This document shows positions 36,383 through 44,800 of a DNA stretch of 64,000 nucleotides, one piece after another. The stretch covers positions 872,640-936,639 of the forward strand of contig NZ_CH724148.1 of NCBI RefSeq assembly GCF_000153225.1, read 5' to 3'. The stretch comes from Polaribacter irgensii 23-P (GTDB lineage Bacteria; Bacteroidota; Bacteroidia; Flavobacteriales; Flavobacteriaceae). A program made the translations under genes and the position numbers. Each line of letters starts with the position of its first letter. Position 1 is the stretch's first letter. Under the pieces are notes generated by a model, which saw nothing but the letters and a program-made list of their open reading frames with translations, had not been told where the DNA came from and searched no databases.

Positions 36383-36458
36383 GGAGATCATAGTACAAGA
36401 TTTGGGAATTTATAAAGCTGGGTTTTGGTTTATAGGAATAATTTTAAATAAATAAAAA

Positions 36459-37241
36459 ATGAATTTTGAGAATATTTTAGTTGAAAAAACTACAGGATTG
36501 GCTCGAATTACAATCAACAGGCCAAAAAAGTTAAATGCATTAAATAAGGCAACTATTGCAGAATTGCACATCGCTTTTGATCGTTTAGAAAGTGATTTGA
36601 ATATAAAATCAATAATTTTAACAGGTAGTGGAGAAAAAGCTTTTGTTGCGGGTGCAGACATTTCCGAGTTTTCAAACTTTTCTATTGAAGAAGGAAAACA
36701 ATTAGCACGTGAAGGGCAAGAAAAATTATTTAATTTTATTGAGCAGTTGGCAACACCCGTAATTGCAGCAATTAATGGTTTTGCTTTGGGTGGAGGTTTG
36801 GAATTAGCAATGGCTTGTCACTTTAGAGTTGCTTCAGAGAATGCAAAAATGGGTCTACCAGAAGTTTCTCTTGGGGTAATTCCTGGGTACGGAGGCACAC
36901 AGCGGTTGCCACAATTAGTAGGTAAAGGAAAAGCAATGGAGATGATTATGACTGCAGGAATGATTTCAGCTGAAGATGCAAAAGATTGTGGGTTGGTAAA
37001 CCATGTAACCACTTTAGAGGAGCTATTGCCTTTGGCAGAGAAAATTGCAAGTAAAATATCAAGGAATTCTGCTATCGCAATTAGTGCAGCGATTATGGCA
37101 ATCAATGCAAATTTTAAAGAGGGTGTAGATGGTTTTGACGCAGAAATTGAAGCTTTTGGGATCTGCTTTGGTACCGGGGACTTTAAAGAAGGAACGCGCG
37201 CTTTTTTAGAAAAAAGAAAGCCTATTTTTCCAGGAAATTAA
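36459..37241 (+). CDS. Enoyl-CoA hydratase/isomerase (crotonase) family protein
   Basis: 260 residues, cytoplasmic. Crotonase fold signs: ARITINRPKKLNALN, the oxyanion-hole segment FVAGADISEF (second half of the signature), GGGLELAMACHFRVA, and GLPEVSLGVIPGYGGTQRL. The glutamates in GGGLELA and LPEVSLG are the usual catalytic pair of hydratases (Glu in GLPEVSLG), so a 2-enoyl-CoA hydratase is likely. It probably acts in fatty-acid or amino-acid degradation. It follows the kinase gene and is closed by a terminator, so the two may form an operon, a pairing I cannot explain functionally. Confidence 0.92.
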   Translation: MNFENILVEKTTGLARITINRPKKLNALNKATIAELHIAFDRLESDLNIKSIILTGSGEKAFVAGADISEFSNFSIEEGKQLAREGQEKLFNFIEQLATPVIAAINGFALGGGLELAMACHFRVASENAKMGLPEVSLGVIPGYGGTQRLPQLVGKGKAMEMIMTAGMISAEDAKDCGLVNHVTTLEELLPLAEKIASKISRNSAIAISAAIMAINANFKEGVDGFDAEIEAFGICFGTGDFKEGTRAFLEKRKPIFPGN

Positions 37242-37246
37242 AACGC

Positions 37247-37280
37247 AAAAAAAAGCGAGCTAAACAAGCTCGCTTTTTTA
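37247..37280. terminator. Terminator after the crotonase gene
   Basis: A-tract, stem AGCGAGCT, loop AAACA, stem AGCTCGCT, T-tract. Works for both the crotonase gene and the convergent exported-protein gene. Confidence 0.85.
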
Positions 37281-37319
37281 AATATTTTTTGTGTTGATTT
37301 ATAAGAAAATTTTATATCC

Positions 37320-37907
37320 TTAAAAGATATTAAAGTTTTTTGTATAGTTTTTGTCATCACAATGCATCACAACGCTGTAGTTTCCTTTTTCTTTTTTAGA
37401 TAATTTATAAACTCTTTTCAATAGAGTATCACTATTTGTTATCGTTTCAGAAAATATTAGATCATTGTTATAATAGAGATTTATTTTAACAGTCTTCTTT
37501 TCAAAACTTAATTTAGAAATTAAGATCAGATCTTTTTCATTTCTAATTACGGGTTTAAAAATTGTTTTCTCTTTTCCAAAGGTAATATCTCCCTTAAGTA
37601 CAGAAAATGATTTTATAATAATTTCGAAATCTTTCTCTAGTTCTGTTGTATAATTTCCCTCCTTTAGTGAAGACAAATCAAAGATGCGTGCAAAACTTCC
37701 AGATTTTTTAATTTCTCCACTATAAATTATGGCTCCTTTTTCATTTTTAATAGATATAAGTTCCCCTTTTTTTACAGTTTTAAATTCAACCTTTATTTTT
37801 CTTTCTTTCAAAAGACTAAAACGGGTATCGTTTTCATTTGCATGACCTATCAATGTTCCGAACATTAATGTCGCGATTATCAGATACTTTTTAATGGATG
37901 TTTTCAT
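37320..37907 (-). CDS. Exported protein of unknown function
   Basis: 195 residues with a signal peptide (MKTSIKKYLIIATLMFGTLIGHANE, cleavage near Ala22/Asn23; split as MKTSIKKYLIIATLMFGTL and IGHANE). The rest is rich in K, E, S and beta-strand patterns. It has a doubled motif that looks like two copies of the same unit: KGELISIKNEKGAIIYSGEI with FDLSSLKEGNYT, and later KTVKINLYYNNDLIFSETI with YKLSKKEKGNYSVVM. Each copy closes with S-L/K-K-E-G/K-G-N-Y. This suggests two Ig-like or beta-sandwich repeats. No function can be named. It diverges from the AraC gene. Confidence 0.7.
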   Translation of the reverse strand: MKTSIKKYLIIATLMFGTLIGHANENDTRFSLLKERKIKVEFKTVKKGELISIKNEKGAIIYSGEIKKSGSFARIFDLSSLKEGNYTTELEKDFEIIIKSFSVLKGDITFGKEKTIFKPVIRNEKDLILISKLSFEKKTVKINLYYNNDLIFSETITNSDTLLKRVYKLSKKEKGNYSVVMHCDDKNYTKNFNIF

Positions 37908-38084
37908 GGTTTTATTTTAAGGGTTATCAACAACATAAAATTAGCCTAGAATTCAGTTTATAAAAACACCTAAATTGACGAGTATATGTGCTAAATTATC
38001 ACATTACTTAGAGTTAAATTATCGTTAAGTTAAAATAGCATATAATAAAGTTAATTTTATATATTTTATTACTTTGTAGTATTG

Positions 38085-38092
38085 TAATTTTG
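38085..38092 (+). promoter_or_regulatory. -7 promoter box of the second AraC gene
   Basis: TAATTTTG, 17 bases before the ATG at 38110. Confidence 0.5.
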
Positions 38093-38109
38093 CAGTAAAT
38101 GCTCCGCAA

Positions 38110-38979
38110 ATGAAAATGAAACCAACATTAGAAAAAGTTACACCAAGTTTTGGTAGTTCTTTGTTAGTTAAGAAACACGTTCAATTTTTAAAAACAAATA
38201 AAGCTTTTTGGCATTTTCATCCAGAAATTGAAATTGTATATGTGAATAAAGGAAAAGGAAAAAGACATATTGGCAATCATATCAGTTATTTTAACAACAG
38301 TCAATTAATTTTAATAGGTTCAAACTTGCCACATTTAGGTTTTATGGATCGCTTAACTACCAATGGTTCTGAAACATTAATACAGTTTACTCCAGAGTTT
38401 TTGGGGATAGATTTCTTTAAAATTCCCGAGATGTTGGCAATTAGCAACCTCTTTGAACGGGCGAAAAAAGGCATTCGGTTTAATATTGAAATAAAGCGAA
38501 GAATTGGAGCTAAAATCGAAGAGCTTGTGGAGTTGGAGGGCCCAAGTAGGATTATCTCTTTTTTACACATTTTAAAGGAGTTGGCACAGACAGATGATTA
38601 TACAATTTTAAATGCGGATGGTTTTGCTTTTGAGACTCAGCCGCAAGATAGCGGTAAGATTGATTTAATTTTTAAACATATAAATGAGAATTTTAAGCAA
38701 CATATAAGTTTAGATGAAATTGCCAATTTGGTAAGTATGACCGTTCCGGCTTTTTGTCGTTTTTTTAAAAAGACAACTTCAAAAACATTTACAAAGCTGG
38801 TAAATGAATACCGGGTAGTGCATGCCACTAAGTTGTTGACGGAAAGTAATATGAGTATTACCGATATTTGTTTTGAGTGTGGTTTTAATAATTTTTCTCA
38901 CTTTAATAAATTGTTCAAAGAATTTACAGGGAATCCCGCATCAAAGTATAGAAGTCAAATGTTAAACCTTGTTCAATAA
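38110..38979 (+). CDS. AraC family regulator with cupin domain
   Basis: 289 residues. Residues about 20-110 form a cupin with FWHFHPEIEIVYVNKGKGKRHIG (core HFHPEIEIVYV), followed by a linker. The C-terminal double helix-turn-helix is HISLDEIANLVSMTVPAFCRFFK and ITDICFECGFNNFSHFNKLFK, ending with TGNPASKYR. The cupin resembles that of sugar-responsive regulators in Bacteroidetes. Target unknown; it diverges from the exported-protein gene and sits before a small helical protein. Confidence 0.92.
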   Translation: MKMKPTLEKVTPSFGSSLLVKKHVQFLKTNKAFWHFHPEIEIVYVNKGKGKRHIGNHISYFNNSQLILIGSNLPHLGFMDRLTTNGSETLIQFTPEFLGIDFFKIPEMLAISNLFERAKKGIRFNIEIKRRIGAKIEELVELEGPSRIISFLHILKELAQTDDYTILNADGFAFETQPQDSGKIDLIFKHINENFKQHISLDEIANLVSMTVPAFCRFFKKTTSKTFTKLVNEYRVVHATKLLTESNMSITDICFECGFNNFSHFNKLFKEFTGNPASKYRSQMLNLVQ

Positions 38980-39004
38980 ATACAAATTCCAAAAAACGAA
39001 AACT

Positions 39005-39178
39005 ATGAGCGATAAGATTGAGGATGCACTGAGCTACTATAGGTTTAAAAGTTCAGAAATACACAATTATATGAATGCAAGCACAAATCTAACGGTAGAT
39101 GAAATTGTAGAGAAGGCAGCAGAGCTTTCTGCTCTTGAGTTTAAAATTACTGCGCTTGAGGCAGCGAATGATAATTAA
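39005..39178 (+). CDS. Small helical protein of unknown function
   Basis: 57 residues from the ATG at 39005 (MSDKIEDALSYYRFK); a longer frame begins at 38969 inside the end of the AraC gene, but the M at 39005 is the likelier start. The whole sequence is predicted helical and acidic (NLTVDEIVEKAAELSALEFK). It follows the AraC gene by 25 bases, so is likely cotranscribed. No family recognised. Confidence 0.5.
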   Translation: MSDKIEDALSYYRFKSSEIHNYMNASTNLTVDEIVEKAAELSALEFKITALEAANDN

Positions 39179-39226
39179 AAAGAAGAGGCCGTTTTGGCAT
39201 TAGGAAAGAAAATGTTGTTTTTAGTC

Positions 39227-39886
39227 TTACTTTACTCCATTCCATTCACCATAAAATTGCTGGAGGTATACTTCCATGAAATCGTGTCTTTGCGCAGCAA
39301 TCTTTGTTCCAGAAGTCGTATTCATTTGGTTTTTTAATAATAGTAACTTTTCATAAAAATGATTAATTGTTGGTGTTGTAGATTTTTTGTAGGCATCTTT
39401 TGTCATCTCTAAATTTGGAAGTATTTCAGGATCATATAACGTTCTGTTTTTGAATCCCCCATAATTAAAACAGCGTGCAATGCCAATAGCACCGATGGCG
39501 TCTAACCTGTCTGCATCTTGCACAATCTTTAGTTCTATGGAAGAAAATTTTTTAGCATCTTTTTCAAAAGAGTTTTTAAAAGAGATGTGTTTTATAATAT
39601 TTACAACATGGGTGATAATCAAAGTATCCACCTCTTGTTCTTTTAGAAATTGAGTAGCTATTTTTGGACCAACAGTTTCATCACCATTATAAAACTTAGG
39701 GTCTGCAATGTCATGTAAAAGTGCCCCTAAGGAAACGATAAAAGCATCTGCTTTTTCATCTTTAGAAATTAAAACAGCATTTTTAAAAACACGTTCTATA
39801 TGAAACCAGTCGTGTCCTCCTTCTGCATCCTTTAGTTCTCTTTTTACAAAGTTAATGGTAGCGGAAATGATTTTTTCTTTGTTCAT
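39227..39886 (-). CDS. HD-domain metal-dependent phosphohydrolase
   Basis: 219 residues. The HD signature is GHDWFHIERVF (first His) and LLHDIADPKFY (the HD pair), with a later D in QDADRLDAIGAIG, the order of the HD hydrolases similar to YedJ/YpgQ. It probably hydrolyses a nucleotide or phosphoester; substrate unknown. The ATG at 39886 overlaps the stop of the membrane-protein gene (TGATG), so the two genes are translated together. The GTG one codon earlier is an alternative start. Confidence 0.88.
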   Translation of the reverse strand: MNKEKIISATINFVKRELKDAEGGHDWFHIERVFKNAVLISKDEKADAFIVSLGALLHDIADPKFYNGDETVGPKIATQFLKEQEVDTLIITHVVNIIKHISFKNSFEKDAKKFSSIELKIVQDADRLDAIGAIGIARCFNYGGFKNRTLYDPEILPNLEMTKDAYKKSTTPTINHFYEKLLLLKNQMNTTSGTKIAAQRHDFMEVYLQQFYGEWNGVK

Positions 39887-40122
39887 CACTCTTTTTTTTG
39901 TGCTAATTCTTTTTCTATTTTTTTTAATTCTATAAACATGTAAACACCCATTGGAATAAAAAATAATGGCAGAAAAGTATGAAAAGAAATTCCTTTTTCC
40001 AGTGTAGAAAATACGGCAAAAACAACCATTGAAATAAGTATTACGCTTTTTACAGCGAACATTATTTTTTGATTTTTCAATTTTTTTAATAATTCTACTT
40101 TGGTATAGGTGGATAAAGCCAT
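39886..40122 (-). CDS. Small membrane protein
   Basis: 78 residues with two membrane helices (about residues 21-41 and 50-66: VKSVILISMVVFAVFS and TFLPLFFIPMGVYMFIEL). It has a basic N-terminus and a charged tail (KKIEKELAQKKE). No family recognised. First gene of a two-gene operon with the HD hydrolase. The terminator of the bacilliredoxin gene lies just upstream. Confidence 0.65.
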   Translation of the reverse strand: MALSTYTKVELLKKLKNQKIMFAVKSVILISMVVFAVFSTLEKGISFHTFLPLFFIPMGVYMFIELKKIEKELAQKKE

Positions 40123-40144
40123 GATGTTAATTTTAGTAAAAATA

Positions 40145-40176
40145 AAAAATCCACTCTAATTAGAGTGGATTTTTTA
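40145..40176. terminator. Terminator after the bacilliredoxin gene
   Basis: Perfect inverted repeat AAAAAATCCACTCTAA / TTAGAGTGGATTTTTT with no loop base; the turn is within the central TAATTA. It lies downstream of the minus-strand bacilliredoxin gene. Confidence 0.85.
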
Positions 40177-40199
40177 AAAAGTATTTATTTGAGATGCTA

Positions 40200-40610
40200 C
40201 TAACAAAACTCATCATACGCTTGCGCTAGGTTCTGAGCAATCATCTGTGCAGATCTACCTTCAATATGATGGCGCTCTAACATATGAACTAGATTCCCGT
40301 CTTTGAACAATGCAATTGCAGGTGAAGATGGAGGAAATGGTATCATAAACTCTCTTGCTTTTTGTGTAGATTCTTTCTCTACACCTGCAAAAACAGTTGT
40401 TAGGTTTGTAGGTGTTTTTTCAGCTCCTAAAGAAGCAATTGCTCCCGGTCTTGCAGTACCAGCAGCACAGCCACAAACTGAATTTACCATTACCAATGTT
40501 GTTCCTTCTTTAGCAATTGCGTTATCAACGTCCTCACTAGTATATAATGCCTTAAAACCTGCGTTAATTAACTCATCTCGCATTGGTTTTACTAATTCTT
40601 CTGGATACAT
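40200..40610 (-). CDS. Bacilliredoxin BrxA/BrxB family (YphP/YqiW)
   Basis: 136 residues. The redox motif CGC is in VNSVCGCAAGTARPGA, diagnostic of the BrxA/BrxB family (DUF1094) that removes bacillithiol from mixed disulfides in Firmicutes and is widespread in Bacteroidetes. Other family segments: FIPFPPSSPAIALFKDG-like MIPFPPSSPAIALFKDG and MLERHHIEGRSAQMIA. No signal peptide. A complete promoter precedes it and a terminator follows, so it is a single-gene unit. A companion thiol oxidoreductase is not visible nearby. Confidence 0.92.
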   Translation of the reverse strand: MYPEELVKPMRDELINAGFKALYTSEDVDNAIAKEGTTLVMVNSVCGCAAGTARPGAIASLGAEKTPTNLTTVFAGVEKESTQKAREFMIPFPPSSPAIALFKDGNLVHMLERHHIEGRSAQMIAQNLAQAYDEFC

Positions 40611-40629
40611 ATTTTCTAAATTTAAAATA

Positions 40630-40660
40630 CAAAGGTACTAATAAGTTCAAGAAAAGTCAA
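40630..40660 (-). promoter_or_regulatory. Bacilliredoxin promoter with -33 and -7 elements
   Basis: On the minus strand TTG at 40660-40658, a 20-base spacer, and TACCTTTG at 40637-40630, 19 bases before the ATG. One of the best full matches in the window. Confidence 0.6.
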
Positions 40661-40924
40661 CTTTATAGAAATACTTGTATCAATAGAAATATCAATAAAA
40701 CTTATAGAGATCTTGATTTTATTAACCCTTGTTTTTTTTGGTAATTTTATATCTGAATAGAATGATCCTGAGAGCTGACTAATTTAACTCGCAACGGCTT
40801 TAACCTTAATCTAGGAATATGAAATATTTTTCTTTGGTAATGAATACAGACAATAAGCTAGAAGCTAGTCTTTTAATCCTTTATGTAAAGCAGACGATTT
40901 TAAGCTTTGCAATACCAAAACGTG
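40661..40924. other. Intergenic region, no gene seen
   Basis: About 260 bases between the bacilliredoxin promoter and the TerB-J gene promoter. A frame at 40819-41043 runs into the TerB-J gene and has no family likeness. Nothing else found. Confidence 0.4.
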
Positions 40925-40932
40925 TATCTTTG
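40925..40932 (+). promoter_or_regulatory. -7 promoter box of the TerB-J gene
   Basis: TATCTTTG, 22 bases before the ATG at 40955. Confidence 0.55.
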
Positions 40933-40954
40933 TTTCCTTTAAAAATAAAGAGGT

Positions 40955-41713
40955 ATGGCAAGTTTCACAAAATGGTTAGGAGCGGGATTAGGGTTTACAT
41001 TTGGAGGTCCAATAGGAGCAGCATTGGGTTTTGCAATTGGTAGTTTTGTAGGAGGGTTATCGAATAATGATCTAAGCGAAGAACAACGGGCTTATCAGCA
41101 AAGAGTTGGTAGCGACGCAAATGCGACAAACACACAATCGGTAGATTTTGAAATGAGCTTATTGGTTCTTGCCGCTATTGTTATCAAGTCTGATGGGAAG
41201 GTAGATCAAAAAGAGTTGGATTTTGTGCGCATACAATTTATAGGTATGTATGGAGAAGAACGGGCGAACAATGCCTTTAAGCTTTTTAAAGGAATTGTAA
41301 AGAAAGAAATTTCAGCACGTCAGGTGTGTTTGCAGATACGAACGAATATGCCACACGCCTCGCGTTTACAGTTGTTACACTTCTTGTTTGGCATTGCTAA
41401 GGCAGATGGGTTTGTTGCGGAAAGTGAAATTGAAGAAATACGAAAAATAGCTGGATATCTTTATATAAATGAGCGCGATTACAGCTCTATAAAAGCCATG
41501 TTTCACGATGCCTCTGAGAGCGCATACCAAATTTTAGAGATCACAAAAGAGGCTTCTAATGAAGAGGTTAAAAAAGCGTACCGTAAGATGGTAAAAAAAT
41601 ACCATCCTGATAAGTTACAAGATTTGGGTGAAGAGCATTTGAAAGGAGCCAATGAAAAATTTCAAAGTATTCAAACGGCTAACGATAGAATTAAAAAAGA
41701 AAGAGGAATTTAA
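40955..41713 (+). CDS. TerB and J-domain protein, DjlA-like
   Basis: 252 residues in three parts. Residues 1-35 are a glycine-rich hydrophobic start (WLGAGLGFTFGGPIGAALGF) that could insert into a membrane. Residues about 60-175 form a TerB-like helical domain (VDQKELDFVRIQF, KADGFVAESEIEEIRKIAG). Residues about 185-252 are a J domain with the HPD motif (YHPDKLQDLG) and AYRKMVKKYHPDK. DjlA-type co-chaperones recruit DnaK at the membrane. The J domain lies at the C-terminus, as in DjlA. Gene partner not evident. Confidence 0.88.
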   Translation: MASFTKWLGAGLGFTFGGPIGAALGFAIGSFVGGLSNNDLSEEQRAYQQRVGSDANATNTQSVDFEMSLLVLAAIVIKSDGKVDQKELDFVRIQFIGMYGEERANNAFKLFKGIVKKEISARQVCLQIRTNMPHASRLQLLHFLFGIAKADGFVAESEIEEIRKIAGYLYINERDYSSIKAMFHDASESAYQILEITKEASNEEVKKAYRKMVKKYHPDKLQDLGEEHLKGANEKFQSIQTANDRIKKERGI

Positions 41714-41833
41714 AGCGCCTTTTAATGCCCTCCTTTCTCTACTTTTTATTTCTTGCAGTAACTTCTTGTAACACAAACTCAAAAAATCACAAGAAATTGA
41801 TTAATTTCGCCTTCTTATAAGAAAAGACAGATA

Positions 41834-44800
41834 ATGAGCGCGAAATTTCCTGAATATAAAGGCCTTGACTTACCAAAAGTTGCAGAAGAAATTCTAAATT
41901 ATTGGGAAGAGAACAACATATTTGAAAAAAGTGTCACAACAAGAGAGGGTGCAGAACCGTATGTTTTCTTTGAAGGGCCTCCTTCCGCAAACGGACTCCC
42001 GGGAGTACACCACGTTTTAGCACGCGCAATAAAAGATATTTTTCCACGCTACAAGACAATGAAAGGTTACCAAGTAAAGCGTAAAGCAGGCTGGGACACG
42101 CATGGTTTGCCAATAGAATTGGGAGTAGAAAAAGAATTGGGTATTACGAAGGAAGATATTGGGAACAAGATTTCTGTTGAAGATTACAATGCAGCCTGTA
42201 GGAAAGCAGTGATGCGGTATACAGATATTTGGAACGATTTGACTCAGAAAATGGGTTATTGGGTAGATATGGAAGACCCATATATTACCTATGAGCCTAA
42301 ATATATGGAATCTGTTTGGTGGCTATTAAAAGAAATTTACAATAAAAAATTAATTTACAAAGGTTATACAATTCAGCCGTATTCGCCAAAAGCAGGAACT
42401 GGATTGAGTTCTCACGAATTAAATCAGCCAGGAACGTATCAAGATGTAACGGATACCACGGTTGTTGCGCAATTTAAAGCGATAGAAAACACCCTTCCAG
42501 CATTTTTAAAAAACGAGGGAACTGTGTATTTCATTGCATGGACAACCACTCCTTGGACCTTGCCAAGTAATACAGCACTCACAGTAGGGCCTAAAATTGA
42601 ATATGCGTTAGTAGACACTTTCAATCAATATACATTTGAACCTTCAAAAGTAATTTTAGCTAAAAAACTAGTTGGAAAACAATTTGCAGGTAAAAATAAC
42701 TTTCAAGTAGAAGATGCATCCGCTTTAAAGGATTATCAGGCTGGAGATAAGAAAATTCCTTTTTACATTGTAAAAGATTTTATTGGTAAAGATTTAGTGG
42801 GTATTAAATATGAACAACTCTTAGACTATTGTCTTCCGAATGACAATCCAAAAGACGCTTTCAGAGTGATTTCTGGAGATTTTGTGACAACGGAAGATGG
42901 AACTGGAATTGTGCACACAGCTCCTACTTTTGGTGCAGATGACGCAATCGTTTGTAAACAGGCAACACCAGAAATTCCACCAATGCTGGTGAAAGACGAA
43001 AATGATAATTTAGTTCCGTTAGTAAATTTACAAGGAAAGTTTAGGCCAGAAATGGGCGAATTTGCTGGTAAATATGTAAAGAACGAGTATTACAATGAGG
43101 GTGAGGCTCCTGAAAGGTCTATAGATGTTGAGTTGGCCATTAAATTAAAAATAGAAAATAAAGCCTTTAAGGTTGAAAAATATAAGCACAGTTATCCGAA
43201 TTGTTGGAGAACAGACAAGCCTATTTTATACTATCCTTTAGACTCTTGGTTTATCAAAGTTACAGAGGTAAAAGACAGAATGCATTCCTTGAATAAAACC
43301 ATAAACTGGAAACCAGAATCTACAGGGACTGGACGTTTTGGAAACTGGTTAGCAAATGCGAACGATTGGAATTTATCCCGTTCTAGATACTGGGGGATTC
43401 CTCTACCAATATGGAGAACAGAGGATGGTAAAGAAGAAATTTGTATTGGTTCTGTAAAAGAGTTGAAAGCAGAGATGTCAAAAGCAGTGGAAGCTGGCGT
43501 TTTAGCAGCAGATATTTTTGAAGACTTCGAAGTTGGAAATATGTCTGAAGAAAATTATGCGAAAATAGATTTACATAAAAATATTGTAGATAAAATTGTT
43601 TTGGTATCCGCATCTGGGCAACCAATGAAACGTGAAAATGACTTGATTGATGTTTGGTTTGACTCAGGGTCTATGCCTTATGCACAGTGGCATTATCCTT
43701 TTGAAAACAAAGAAAAAATTGATAGTAACGAATCTTTTCCTGCAGATTTTATTGCGGAGGGCGTAGATCAAACGCGTGGGTGGTTTTATACTTTGCATGC
43801 AATTGCAACAATGGTTTTTGATTCGGTAGCTTATAAGAATGTTGTTTCTAATGGATTAGTTTTAGATAAGAATGGGCATAAAATGTCCAAACGTCTTGGA
43901 AATGCTACGGATCCTTTTACAACATTAGCAACCTACGGTGCAGACGCTACCCGTTGGTATATGATATCAAATGCAAACCCTTGGGATAATTTAAAATTTG
44001 ATTTGGAGGGTATTGAAGAGGTAAAACGAAAGTTTTTTGGAACTTTATACAATACGTATTCATTTTTTACTTTGTATACAAATATTGATGGTTTTTCTTA
44101 TAAAGAAGCAGACGTTCCTCTAGAGGAAAGACCAGAATTAGATCGTTGGGTTTTATCAGAACTGCACACGTTAATTCATAAAGTAGATACGTTCTACTCA
44201 GAATACGAGCCCACAAGGGCGGCAAGAGCAATTTCAGATTTTACGCAAGATTATTTAAGTAATTGGTATGTTCGATTGAGCAGAAGGCGGTTTTGGAAAG
44301 GGGACTACCAAGCGGATAAAATTTCTGCCTATCAAACATTGTATATCTGTATGAATACAATTGCTAAATTAGCGGCGCCTATTGCACCCTTTTTTATGGA
44401 TCGATTGTATCAAGATTTAAACTCGGTAACAAAAAAAGAAGCGTCAGAAAGTATTCATTTGTCTGATTTTCCTGTTTACAATGAAAGTTTTGTGGATAAA
44501 AATTTAGAGCGAAAAATGGAAAGCGCGCAAACAATAGCGTCTTTGGTGTTGTCTTTAAGAGCAAAAGAAAAAATAAAAGTAAGACAGCCACTTCAAAAAA
44601 TAATGATTCCTGTGGATACCGAGGAACAAAAAGAGGCAATCTTGGCGGTGCAAGAATTAATTAAGAATGAGGTAAATATTAAGGAAATTGAGATTTTAGA
44701 AGACGCTTCAGAAATTTTAATCAAGCAAATAAAGCCAAACTTTAAAACACTTGGGCCAAAGTTTGGCAAAGACATGCGTTTTATTGCAGCAGCAGTAAAA

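Noticed and set aside
40819-41043. Open frame overlapping the TerB-J gene start
   Set aside because: No known family, overlaps the promoter and start of a clear gene; the real start at 40955 is preceded by TATCTTTG.
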